Shown piece by piece: positions 43,181-52,650 of a DNA stretch of 64,000 bases. A program made the translations under genes and the position numbers. Below the pieces are notes generated by a model that did no database searches, was not told the DNA's origin, and worked only from the letters and a program-made list of their open reading frames with translations. Positions within the stretch are counted from its first letter, which is position 1. The number at the start of each line of letters is the position of its first letter. The stretch spans positions 248,001 through 312,000 of the forward strand of contig CAVQAI010000009.1 of assembly GCA_963710495.1 (NCBI GenBank). Direction: 5' to 3'. Source of the stretch: Bog-756 sp963710495 (GTDB lineage: Bacteria > Actinomycetota > Acidimicrobiia > Acidimicrobiales > RAAP-2).

Positions 43181-45898
43181 TCACAGATACTCCTTCCGGC
43201 GCATCCACACCATCACGAACCAGCCCCAGATGGGTGGCAGGTAGGCGGTGAACAGGCGCTGCACGAACACCGCGGCCACGGCGACCGACTCGTCGATGCC
43301 GGCCGCTGTCAATCCGATGATCATCCCGGCCTCGACCACACCCATCCCGCCAGGCACCGGTGAGATGCCACCGAGCATCGAGCCGAGGGTCAGGACGATG
43401 ATGAGGGTGGCCAGGCTCAGCCGGGCGCCGAAGGCATGGAGCGAGGCGCCCAGGGCCATGGCCACGAAGATCTGGGCGGCCACGCTGCCTCCGAAGATCT
43501 CCACCAGATTGCGCGGGTGCCCGGACAGCAGCTTGAGGTGGGCCCACACCTCGGACGCCTTGGGTCGGATCTTCTGGGCCGCCATCCGGCGCAGGCGCGG
43601 CACAGCGAACACCAGCCCGAGGGCCACGCCGGCCGCGATGACGACCAGCAGAATGAGCCAGACCAGGTGCGAGTTTCCGCTCGATTCGTCGGCGGGCTGG
43701 TCGAACTGGAGGTTCCCGAGAGCCAGAGGAAGCGCGATCAGGAAGAGGGCACCTTTGACGATCCAGCTGGCCGTGCTGGCCAGCACGCCGGAGCTGACCG
43801 CCACCGTCGGGGTGTAGCCCTCCTGCTGGAAGAAGCGGATCCTGGTGGCGAGCACCGCCATCGACCCGCCCGCCAGGGCCACGAAGGTGTCGGCCACCTC
43901 GAGGGCGACGGTCCGACCGTAAGGCAGCGGATCGGTGACCGACCCGACGGTGGTGATGGCGATCGCCGGATAGGCCGCCTGGGCCAGGACGAAGACCGCC
44001 GCCACCCAGGCCCAATCGGCTCCCGTGATCGTGCTCCAAGACTTGGTCACATTGATCAGGACGCCGATCAGTGCCCATCCGCCGATCAGGGTCCCGAGCG
44101 CCATGGCCAGCGTGACCCAGCTCACCCGCCGGGGTTCGATGAGCTTGGGCACCTCGACCCCGGCCGCGGCCGCCCCCTGCTCGCGTACGGCGTTGAGGAT
44201 CGGCTTCTTGCCGCGGAGCAATCGGGACGCCGCCGTGTCGAGCGCGGCGCGCTGCAGGTACGGCAGTGCGGCGGTGAACGCCTCCGACGGCATGATCCGC
44301 AGGGCGGCGGCCACCGTGTGCTCGGGACCGACGACAAGGGCGGTCGCCGCCAGGGTGGCAGCCAGGTCACGATTGAGCTGGTCGTCGGTTGCCACCGTGG
44401 ACGCCCGCCGGAAGTCGACGAAGCCGGCCCGGCCGGCGTCGTCCACCACGATCGTCCGGATCGAGATGGCGCCGTGGGCGATACCGGCGGCACGCAGGAT
44501 TCGCAGCTGACCGAAGACACTGTCGACGGCGGCCTCGGCCAGCACGGGGGCTTCGGGCCCGACGGCCGGTGGGTTCCGCCCGTTCTCCCGCTCTGCCCCC
44601 GGGGGCGGGGAGGCCTGCTCGTCGACCCCGTTCCCAACGGCGCCATCGCTGGCGGGCGGGACCACATACGGGGCAAACCCGGCGAGGGGCCGCCCCGACG
44701 GCGGTTGGGTGACCAGCAGCGCGTCGCGGGCGGGACCGGCAGGCCCGGCGGCAAGAATGGCCGGCACCCGGGCGCCGGCCCGCTCGGCCATCATCGTCAC
44801 GTAGGCCTCGTGCTCGACCTGTTGCCGTCGGGTCAAGGCCAAGGTCGGCCCCGAATCGCGGTAGAGAGCGAAGCGCGCCGTCTTGGCCAGGAGCTGCGCG
44901 TCGGCCGCGTCCCGACCGTAGACGGACACGTCGATGGGCGAACCGCCGAGTCGCCCGGAGAACCGGGCTTCCCCCCAGCCTTGGGTCTGGTGGGGCGCGA
45001 GGTCGTCGATGGCCAGGTCGAGGTCGCTGAGCAACACGCTGACCTCCTGGTTGGATGGCAGACCGAGCGGCGAGCCGAAGACGAGCCGCACGAGGGCGGC
45101 CACCCCCCAGCCGGTGGCCAGGCTGGCCAACACGGCGACCGGCAACCCCGATCGGTGCACCACGGTGGCCACAGCCAAGAGCGCGATGGTCATTTCGACG
45201 ACGAGCTGGAGCCAGCGACTGAGATAAGGGACGGCAGCCACGGTCACACCGACGGTCGCGGCCACGAGGGCAACCGGGAAGGAGGAGTCGATCTGGGCCA
45301 GCGAAGGCGTCGGCGGCCGGCCGCCGCTCGAGCCCAAGAGGTCGGCCAGCAGTAGGCAGACCAGCCAGGCCACCAGACCGGAGAGCCCGATATCGCGTAC
45401 CACCGACCACCGTCGCGAGACCAGGGCCAGCACACCGGTGACGGCGATGAGCCCGATCGAACCGATCCACCAGATGGCGCTGACCAACCAGCGAACTCCG
45501 TCGGGGGCCGATGCCATGGTGGACGCAACGGTCTGCTCGGTGGACGAGTTGGCTCGGGTGACCACCCAACAAAGGACCACGGCCAAGACGGCCAGGCCGA
45601 GTCGGACCGCATCGCTGCCGCGACGCCGGGTCCGGCCGTCGCCCACCGGGGCGAAGAAGATGGCACGCCAGGGCCGGGACCGGGGGCGGCGCCGGGCGCC
45701 GGGCAGGGCCGTTGGCGCCGATGGTTCCTGCGGCCCCGGCGGCTCGGGCGGCTCGGGCGGCTCGGGCGAGTGGCCGCCCGGGGACCCGGCCGAATCGGTC
45801 ACTGTGATCGGGTCGTCCGTGTTCAGCTCCGTCGCCTTCCCCCTGCGACTCTTCTCGTGCATGGCAACCCGCACCTTACGACTCCGACCGAGGGCCAC
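43181..45898 (-). CDS. Kinase-like domain fused to lysylphosphatidylglycerol-synthase-type membrane flippase
   Basis: A 905-residue protein in three parts. Residues 1-95 are a Pro/Glu/Gly/Arg-rich tail. Residues 95-290 hold several membrane segments. Residues 290-540 look like a protein-kinase-like fold whose catalytic loop reads HGAISIRTIVVDD instead of HGDL, followed by VDFRRAS; the catalytic Asp is missing, so it is probably inactive. Residues 600-905 have eight or so membrane segments of the UPF0104/LPG-synthase-TM family, with the GGISPVPGGMGVVEAG motif. The family moves lipids or lipid-linked sugars. The start is uncertain; an ATG 12 codons in is possible. Confidence 0.8.
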   Translation of the reverse strand: MALGRSRKVRVAMHEKSRRGKATELNTDDPITVTDSAGSPGGHSPEPPEPPEPPGPQEPSAPTALPGARRRPRSRPWRAIFFAPVGDGRTRRRGSDAVRLGLAVLAVVLCWVVTRANSSTEQTVASTMASAPDGVRWLVSAIWWIGSIGLIAVTGVLALVSRRWSVVRDIGLSGLVAWLVCLLLADLLGSSGGRPPTPSLAQIDSSFPVALVAATVGVTVAAVPYLSRWLQLVVEMTIALLAVATVVHRSGLPVAVLASLATGWGVAALVRLVFGSPLGLPSNQEVSVLLSDLDLAIDDLAPHQTQGWGEARFSGRLGGSPIDVSVYGRDAADAQLLAKTARFALYRDSGPTLALTRRQQVEHEAYVTMMAERAGARVPAILAAGPAGPARDALLVTQPPSGRPLAGFAPYVVPPASDGAVGNGVDEQASPPPGAERENGRNPPAVGPEAPVLAEAAVDSVFGQLRILRAAGIAHGAISIRTIVVDDAGRAGFVDFRRASTVATDDQLNRDLAATLAATALVVGPEHTVAAALRIMPSEAFTAALPYLQRAALDTAASRLLRGKKPILNAVREQGAAAAGVEVPKLIEPRRVSWVTLAMALGTLIGGWALIGVLINVTKSWSTITGADWAWVAAVFVLAQAAYPAIAITTVGSVTDPLPYGRTVALEVADTFVALAGGSMAVLATRIRFFQQEGYTPTVAVSSGVLASTASWIVKGALFLIALPLALGNLQFDQPADESSGNSHLVWLILLVVIAAGVALGLVFAVPRLRRMAAQKIRPKASEVWAHLKLLSGHPRNLVEIFGGSVAAQIFVAMALGASLHAFGARLSLATLIIVLTLGSMLGGISPVPGGMGVVEAGMIIGLTAAGIDESVAVAAVFVQRLFTAYLPPIWGWFVMVWMRRKEYL

Positions 45899-46028
45899 TC
45901 GGACGCTGGCCCGGCCCTCGACACAACCGAGCTCGGCGGCATCACCGTTGGAGCACCGGGAGAGGCGGCATCAACGGAGAAGACGATTCCCCGTGGACCG
46001 CCGCAGCCGGTCACCGAGCGTCGTCCGA

Positions 46029-48290
46029 TCAGTCGCTGCCGGCCCCGGCCGCAGTCAAGAACACGAGTGGCATCGAGCCGTAGAAGCCGGCGTTGCCGAA
46101 GGCGAACATCCCGCCGTCGGCAGCCGCGAACCAGTAGCCGGCGCCCGACGGGGTGGCGGCCATACCCACCACCGGGAGATTGAGACGGATGGCGCCGGTC
46201 GACCCGTAGAAGGGGGCGTTGCCGAAGGAGAAGATGCCACCGTCGGCGGCCACCAGCCAGTAGCCCTGCCCGGTCGGAGTGGCGGCCATCCCCACCACCG
46301 GCTGGTTGAGCCGGATCGCGCCGGTCGAGCCGTGGAAAGCGGCGTTGCCGAACGAGAAGATCCCGCCGTCGGCGGCGACCAGCCAGTAGCCCATCCCCTG
46401 AGGGGTGGCGGCCATCCCCACCACCGGCTGGTTGAGCCGGAAGGCGCCGGTCGAGCCGTAGAACTGGGCGTCGCCGAAGGAGAAGATGCCACCGTCGGAG
46501 GCCACCAGCCAGTAGCCGTGCCCGCTCGGTGTGGCGGCCATCCCCACCACCGGGCGGTTGAGCCGGAAGGCACCGGTCGAGCCGTAGAACTGGGCGTCGC
46601 CGAAGGAGAAGATGCCGCCGTCGGAGGCCACCAGCCAGTAGCCGTGCCCGCTCGGTGTGGCGGCCATCCCCACCACCGGCTGGTTGAGCCGGATCGCGCC
46701 GGTCGAGCCGTAGAACTGGGCGTCGCCGAAGGAGAAGATGCCGCCGTCGGAGGCCACGTTCCAGTACCCACGGCCGTCGACCGTCGAGGCCATGCCCACG
46801 ACGGGTTGGTTGAGGTGGCCGAGCGCGGCTTGGGCGATCCACCCGGTGAGTTGGGGGTTCTGGTGGAACATCGGCCACGACCGCTTGCCCAGCGAATGAC
46901 CGGCCGACCCGGCGATCTCGTAGTGCTGGACGATCCCGGCGTTGCCGGCGTTGTACCCGGCGATGGTTATGCCGATCGTTCCGTTCGGATCGATGGTCAC
47001 CAGCGGCGAGTTCTGGAGCCCGAGGACGCCGGAGCCCAGCGTGGCCACCGCCTGGGCGCTCCGGCCGTCGTAGATGACCAGTCCGGCGGTCGTCGGGACC
47101 AGGACATCGTTGTAGCCGCCGCCAGTGAGGTCGGCGGTCGTCACCCCGCCGATGATGCGTCCCGGTGTGGCCTGCGGCCATCCCGGCATGGCCGAGCCGT
47201 TGGCCCCGTTGATCGCCCACACCAGACCGTTCGATCCGGTGTCGACCCCTTCGACCACCTGGACGTTGCCGTCACCCTCGAGATCACCGATGGCCGGGCT
47301 GCTCGCCGTGTTCCCACCGAGATTCGTCCTCCACACGATGTTGCAGTGGGTGTCGGAGCCGAAGAGGGTGTTCGAGTCGGACGCCCCGCCGTAGAACGAG
47401 CCGGTGCCGAAGGCGATGCCCGTCCCACCGCCGGCAAGGAAGTTGCCCACCGCCGGCGAGGAGTCCACCGTCTGGTTGGTGTCGTGGTCGCAGATGAGGT
47501 TGCCGCCCGGTCCGAGGACCCGCAGGTGGCCGCCGTTGGAGTACGTCACCCCGTTGGCCACTCCCGCCGTCGAGTCGCCCCCCTCGACCACCTCGGTCTG
47601 CCCGTTGCCGTACAGGTCGGCCAGGGCCGGCGTCGTGAAGCCGCTGTCGGCGGTGAAGAACGGCCAGCCGGGAAGGCCAGCCCCGTTTCCGGCGGCGAAG
47701 GCGTACTCGTTCTGCCCGAGTGAGGGGGCCACCACCGCGTTCACCCCGTTGAGATTTCCGACCGACATCCCCGCCTGGACGCCGTAGTTACCGTTCGGGT
47801 CGGTGGCGTTGCGGCCCCAGATCTGTACACCGTTGTGGCTGAAGGCGTAGTAGCCGCCCACCCGGGGCTGGGCCGCGTTCCCACCGCCCACGAAGACCGA
47901 CTCGGTACCGGCGCCGTCGGGGGTGGCCGAGGGAGCCGAGTCAATCGGGACACCGAGGTGGGCGGGCCAGCCGGGCGTGCCCGATCCGTCGGCCAGATGG
48001 AAGGCCCACAGGTTCCCAGCCCGGTCGCCCACCACCACCGAGGGACCGGCCCCGTCCAGGGTGGCCACCGTCGGCGAGCTCTGCCCGATGGGCAACCCGC
48101 CATCCGGCAGCACCTGCTGCCAGACGAGCGAGGTGGACAGGTGGGCCGACGGGGACGCAGCCGAGGCCGGCCGGGCCACCGTCGCAACCGAGACGGCGGC
48201 GAGCACGAGACCGGCGGCCAGACCTCGCGCCATCACCGACGTGGCCCGCCGCCGCGCGTCCCCTCGGAAAACTTCTGACCCGAACCCCAT
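46029..48290 (-). CDS. Secreted protein with FG-GAP-like propeller and six GYW/DGG repeats
   Basis: A 753-residue exported protein. ATG 48290 has GGAGA upstream; the signal peptide ends at ARPASAA. Residues 40-500 form a propeller with VCBS/FG-GAP-like blades (for example AVVAPSLGQNEYAF, LADLYGNGQTEVVEG, VTTADLTGGGYNDVL). Residues about 505-753 are six 42-residue repeats, VVGMAATPSGHGYWLVASDGG-type followed by FSFGD and FYGSTGA. Such repeats are characteristic of Acidimicrobiia surface proteins whose function is unknown. It lies on the opposite strand to the GT-C gene. Confidence 0.85.
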   Translation of the reverse strand: MGFGSEVFRGDARRRATSVMARGLAAGLVLAAVSVATVARPASAASPSAHLSTSLVWQQVLPDGGLPIGQSSPTVATLDGAGPSVVVGDRAGNLWAFHLADGSGTPGWPAHLGVPIDSAPSATPDGAGTESVFVGGGNAAQPRVGGYYAFSHNGVQIWGRNATDPNGNYGVQAGMSVGNLNGVNAVVAPSLGQNEYAFAAGNGAGLPGWPFFTADSGFTTPALADLYGNGQTEVVEGGDSTAGVANGVTYSNGGHLRVLGPGGNLICDHDTNQTVDSSPAVGNFLAGGGTGIAFGTGSFYGGASDSNTLFGSDTHCNIVWRTNLGGNTASSPAIGDLEGDGNVQVVEGVDTGSNGLVWAINGANGSAMPGWPQATPGRIIGGVTTADLTGGGYNDVLVPTTAGLVIYDGRSAQAVATLGSGVLGLQNSPLVTIDPNGTIGITIAGYNAGNAGIVQHYEIAGSAGHSLGKRSWPMFHQNPQLTGWIAQAALGHLNQPVVGMASTVDGRGYWNVASDGGIFSFGDAQFYGSTGAIRLNQPVVGMAATPSGHGYWLVASDGGIFSFGDAQFYGSTGAFRLNRPVVGMAATPSGHGYWLVASDGGIFSFGDAQFYGSTGAFRLNQPVVGMAATPQGMGYWLVAADGGIFSFGNAAFHGSTGAIRLNQPVVGMAATPTGQGYWLVAADGGIFSFGNAPFYGSTGAIRLNLPVVGMAATPSGAGYWFAAADGGMFAFGNAGFYGSMPLVFLTAAGAGSD
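46056..46812. repeat. Six 126-bp repeats encoding the 42-residue GYW/DGG units
   Basis: The block ggcggccatc recurs every 126 bp (for example at 46281 and 46407), in phase with the reading frame. Copies 2 and 3 in translation order are almost identical; the outer ones have diverged, which points to tandem duplication in the middle of the array. Confidence 0.9.
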
Positions 48291-48508
48291 GCCGATCTCC
48301 CCTGCCCCGACCTGCTGCCATGCCTCGCTCCCGTCTTTCGGTCCGTGCCCGCCGACCCCATCCGGACACGTCACTGCGTCAGTGACAACCATGGGCGAAC
48401 AGGTCCGGACACGGTGGTATCGGCCGGCGCACCCGCCGGCTGAACCCCCGACTCCAGGATGGCCGACCATCCCCGAGCGCGCCGGTCGCGGCTCGGTACC
48501 CTGAGCCC
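48291..48508. promoter_or_regulatory. Divergent intergenic region between the repeat protein and GT-C protein
   Basis: 218 bp with no gene. It must hold both outward promoters, but I see no clear -35/-10 elements or operators. Confidence 0.4.
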
Positions 48509-50324
48509 ATGGCCATCGAGTCCGTCGGTCTCGCCGGGCCGTCGGCGCCCGAGCGCACTGCGCCCACGCTGACCAGGGCCGAGCGTCGTCGCCAGACGAG
48601 GGGTCGGCCCGTAGAGGCCCTGATGCCTCTGGCCATCGCCGCGGTCACCCTCGTCCTTCGCCTGCTCACCGCAGCCTGCCGGCCCGACCGACTGGGACTC
48701 GGCCCAGTACGCCTCCGGGCTCAACCACTACGACGTGACCCACGGGCAGCCACAACCCCCGGCTACTGGCTCTATGTGACGTCAGGCCGGTTCCTCCACG
48801 AGATCGTGGGCATGGGCGCCATCGCCGGATTGGTGCTGGTGGCCGCGTTGGCGTCGGCCGCCGCGGCCGGGATGACGGCGGTGGCCGGCAAGGATCTGGG
48901 CGGCTGGTGGGTCGGTCTCGCCGCCGGCGCCGTCGTCACTGCATCGCCGTTCGCCTGGTTCAGCGGCTCGACGGTGAGCACCTACTCCTTCGACATGCTC
49001 GCCTGTTCCTCGCTCATGGTCCTGGCCTGGCGCGCCCGGCCCGGGAGCTGGCACGGGCTCGGCGCGGTGGTCGCCTTCGGGCTGCTGGCCGGGTTCCGCC
49101 AGTCGATCTTCCAGTCCTTCGCCCTCTTGGCGCTCATCGCCGTGATCGGATCCACACGGCGATGGAGCCGGCTGGCGATCACAGTGCTCGCCGGGGTGGC
49201 GTCGGTGGGGATCTGGCTGGTGCCGATGGCACTCGAGCAGCCGGGCGGGATCAGCGCATGGGCCCGGGCCACCTGGCAGGAGGCGACCGGGGCCGCCCGG
49301 CTCACTTCGGTGCTCGACCATGCCCCCGGTGGGGCGACCAACCTCGGGACCGCAGCCGGCTACACCGTCGTGGCGCTGGGCCCGCTGGCCCTCCTGTCGT
49401 TGGCCGCGGGAGTGGCGTTGGTGGTCCGGCGCCTCGTCACCGGCCCGGCTGAGCCCGCCGGTGACCCCTTGGCCGCTCCTCGGGTGGTGGCGGCCAACCT
49501 GCGGGTCCTTCCCCGATGGACCCGTCCCTGGTACCAGGGGCGTACCGCCATTCTCGGCGCCGCCATCGTCCCGCCCGTGCTCATCGTCACCCTGGTGCAG
49601 TTCGCCAAGGGCGGCTACCTGCTGGCCTATCTGCCGGCCGCCACCATCGCCCTTCTGCTCCCGCTCGGTGCGCTCGGCCGTGCGCTCGACCGCCGGCGAG
49701 GCGGCTCCCAACGGGTGTCCCGCCCCTGGATGGTGATCACGTCCATCGGTGTGGTGGCGGTCGTCGCCCTCGGCGCCCAGCGTTTCCTGGCCGGCGATGG
49801 CGTGCTCCCCGACCAGTGGGTCAGGAGCGCGGGCCCGGTTTGGTTGGTCCAGCCCCGGTATCAGGCGCCCTATCTCGACACCCGTGCCACCATCCGCGGG
49901 GCCGACAGCATCGACGGCGGGCTGGCTGCCCTGGCCCCGGCGGTGGCGTCCGGGCACGACATCGTCGTCTTCGACGATCTCGACGGAGGCCAAAACCTGT
50001 ACCGAGATGCCGGGTGGGCCCTGCCCGACACCGCGCATCGCCCTGATCGGGACCGGAACGGTCATCTACAACGAGCTCCATGGCGCGCTCTACTACGCGT
50101 CAGGCCCCACTGCCGCCGTCGAACCTGGGGGGTCGGCGCTCCTCGTGGCTTCTCCGGCCCTGCCCGGTCTGGCCCTGCTGGCCGCCCGAGGTGAGGCAGT
50201 GCCAGTCCACACCCCGCGTCCGATCGGCTACTACCGCGTCTGGCGCGTCCCACCCGGGGCGAGCATCCTCGGGGTCACGATCGTCCAGTCCAACGGTCAG
50301 GCCGCGCTGGGCGCCGGGCTCTGA
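48509..50324 (+). CDS. GT-C-type polytopic membrane glycosyltransferase (three frameshifts in this sequence)
   Basis: A multi-pass membrane protein of about 604 residues once repaired. The catalytic-loop-like stretch PTDWDSAQYASGLNHYDVTH followed by GQPQPPGYWLYV resembles the Asp-containing first loop of PMT/DUF2723 lipid-dependent transferases. It reads only if the frame shifts at about 48674-48686 (extra C) and back at 48754-48762 (a C-run). A third shift at about 50028-50034 joins the C-terminal TRIALIGTGTVIYNELHGAL part ending at 50324. ATG 48509 is used. It may add sugars to the product of the glycan operon that follows, but it lies on the other strand. Confidence 0.72.
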
Positions 50325-50329
50325 CCTGA

Positions 50330-51515
50330 TCAGTGCCGGCTGGCATCGGCCGGGGATGTCGCCACCGAGAGGACGAAGTCGGCGTAACGCTGGATGACCC
50401 GAGGCCAGCGGAACCACCGGTCCACATACCCACGACCCCGCGACCCGAGCCGGCGGGCTGTCCCGACGTCGCCGATCAGCAGGTCCACGATCGCCTCGAA
50501 CTCCCCGAACCCCGAGAACGGGAGGCCACCGCCGGATCGAAGGCAGTGCTCGACCGTGGCTGCGCAGTCGCGGTTGACCACCACTGGCGTCCGGGCACTC
50601 CACGCCTCGGCCACCGCCAGGGAGAATGCCTCGTACGGGGAGGGGGAGACCAGGGCCACCGCCTCTTCGAGCAGCGTCCATTTCTCCCGCTCGGGCACGG
50701 CGCCGAGCACGTCGATGTCGGGGTGGTCGGGGGGAGCATCGACGACCGGTCCGGCGAACACCAGGCGGAGGTGCCCCGGATGACGCTCCTTGTAGGCGGC
50801 AAAGAGGGACGCCAGCAGGGGTGCGCCCTTGTGCGTGTCGACCCGGCCCAGGCAGAGGAGGTACGGCGGCCGCTCGCCTGCGGGACGACCGGGCAGGCAG
50901 TCCGGGTCGTCCACCCCGAGCCCGAGCAGCAGTTGACGATGGGAGGCCACGGCGAACGTGCGCTGGACCAGGTCGCGCTCGGCCGCCGTCTGGAAGACCA
51001 GTCCGTCGGCGGCGGCAAACACGCCCGGGAACACCGGCAGGTGCAGGGCGGGCTCGTCGTGGGCGGCGGGGTGGAGGACGCACGGCGCCGGCGCCAGGTC
51101 GATGGCCCGCACCGTGGGGTAGTAGAGGTACGGGTAGAAAACGACCGCATCGGCATCGGACCCGGCCACGGCCCCGGTCAACGCCGGCACCACCGGTCCC
51201 TGGAGGTCGACCCAGCGTTCCGCGTCGGAGGGTGATACCCGGGACGGGTCGGCCAGCAGGCCGGCGGAGAAGGGGTGGAAGGACGGATCCCGGCCGGCGG
51301 CGGCCGGGAAGCGCACCACCTTCACCCCGTTGACGACCTCCTCCCCCGGTTCGAACACGTCCGCCCAGGTGACGAAGTCCTCGGCGCAACTGGTCAGGAC
51401 CTCGACCTCCCATCCCAGATCGGCGACGAGCCGCTCGGCGAACTCCCGGGCCGCGGTCTCGGCGCCGCCGACGATGGTCGGGCCGTAGCGGGGGACGACG
51501 AATGCGAGTCTTCAC
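50330..51515 (-). CDS. GT4-family glycosyltransferase, type B copy 2 (frameshift near start)
   Basis: A retaining GT-B-fold glycosyltransferase of about 394 residues. The N-terminal LAFVVPRYGPTIVGGAETAAR is in a different frame from the start GTGAAG at 51515: one extra base at 51509 separates them, as comparison with the paralogue starting at 59161 (VKLTFVTPRYG) shows. The remainder includes VLHPAAHDEPALHLPVF, LGRVDTHKGAPLLA and the catalytic-region SPSPYEAFSLAVAEAW (E-x7-E). It closes the glycan operon, 46 bp after the previous gene. Confidence 0.82.
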
Positions 51516-51561
51516 CGGGGGGAACCGACCGGCGCCGGCGCGCCCAGGTCGGGCGGTTCGG

Positions 51562-52650
51562 TCACGCCGCGCAGGCGGCTTCGATGGCCGAAGCGAACCC
51601 GTCCCGCACCCGGGGCAGAGCGAAGGCGGTCACCCGCTCGGCGGCGGCTTCGGCCAAGGTGGCCCGCAGCACCGAGTCCCGCACCACCCGGTCGACAGCT
51701 GCCGCCACCCGGACGGGTTCCTTGTTCGGAAGGATCAGGCCGGCACCCTGCACGGTCTCGGGGACCGCCGTGTTCGTGTAGGCGACGATCGGCAGCTGGT
51801 GGTACATCGCCTCGAGGAGAGGAACGCAGAAGCCCTCGTGGTTGGAGAGGCAGACGAATGCGTCGGCCGCGCCGTAGTAGGCGATCAGCTCCTCGTGACT
51901 GACCGAACCGGCGAACTCCACCGCGTGGCCCAGGCCGAGCTCGTCGGCGAACTTCTCGACGGCCGTTTGATAGGCGTCACTGATGGCGCCCCCGACCACC
52001 CGCAGGCGCGCCTTCGGGTCGTAGAGCTGCCGGTAGGTAGCCAGGGCCTTAACCAGGTCGTGCTGGCCCTTGTGTGGGGAGACCTTGCCCACGAACAGGA
52101 GGTCGGCGCCCCCGCCGGCCTTCTCGTCGGCCAGGCGGGCGGCCAGTGCCCGGTCAGGGGTGCCGTCGAATCCTTCGAGATCGATCAGCAGCGGGACGGT
52201 GGTGGTCGACCGGTAGCCGGCCGCCAGCAGCTCCCGCTCGTTGAAGGACGAGTCGGCGATGGCGAACTCGGTGACCGGAGCCAGATCGCACAGCTGGGCC
52301 CGGCCCCGCCGGACCTCCTCCCCCACCGTCGGGATCCAGGCCTCCACCAGGTCGGCCGGGGTGATGTTGTGGTAGTTGACGAATTTGCGCTCGCGGCGCT
52401 GGCGGAAGACGTCGGCCACCCCACTTCCGATGGACAGCTGGTAGAGCAGGACCCTCCCATTGGAGGAATGGTCCCCGAGCCGGTTCACCGGCATGCCGTC
52501 ACCCAGCCGGTCGGCGCTGGCGTTGCCGTAGTAGATGTCGGATCGGTAGCCCCTTGACCGGAGCAGGTCACGGAGCTGCATGGTGTGGCCGCCGATGGCG
52601 TCGCGACTGGCCAGCGCCGGGATGACCTGGTCGATGCGGCCCACCGTCAC
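51562..52650 (-). CDS. GT4-family glycosyltransferase, type A copy 3
   Basis: A 362-residue GT4 glycosyltransferase with DAIGGHTMQLRDLLRSRGY at the N-terminus and YHNITPADLVEAW. FVGKVSPHKGQHDLVKAL and CLSNHEGFCVPLLEAMYHQLP (donor-binding, E-x7-E) follow. The GTG at 52650 overlaps the stop of the ABC ATPase gene (GTGA). Two close paralogues lie in the same operon (55631-56725 and 59158-60258). Sugar and acceptor are unknown. Confidence 0.9.
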   Translation of the reverse strand: MTVGRIDQVIPALASRDAIGGHTMQLRDLLRSRGYRSDIYYGNASADRLGDGMPVNRLGDHSSNGRVLLYQLSIGSGVADVFRQRRERKFVNYHNITPADLVEAWIPTVGEEVRRGRAQLCDLAPVTEFAIADSSFNERELLAAGYRSTTTVPLLIDLEGFDGTPDRALAARLADEKAGGGADLLFVGKVSPHKGQHDLVKALATYRQLYDPKARLRVVGGAISDAYQTAVEKFADELGLGHAVEFAGSVSHEELIAYYGAADAFVCLSNHEGFCVPLLEAMYHQLPIVAYTNTAVPETVQGAGLILPNKEPVRVAAAVDRVVRDSVLRATLAEAAAERVTAFALPRVRDGFASAIEAACAA

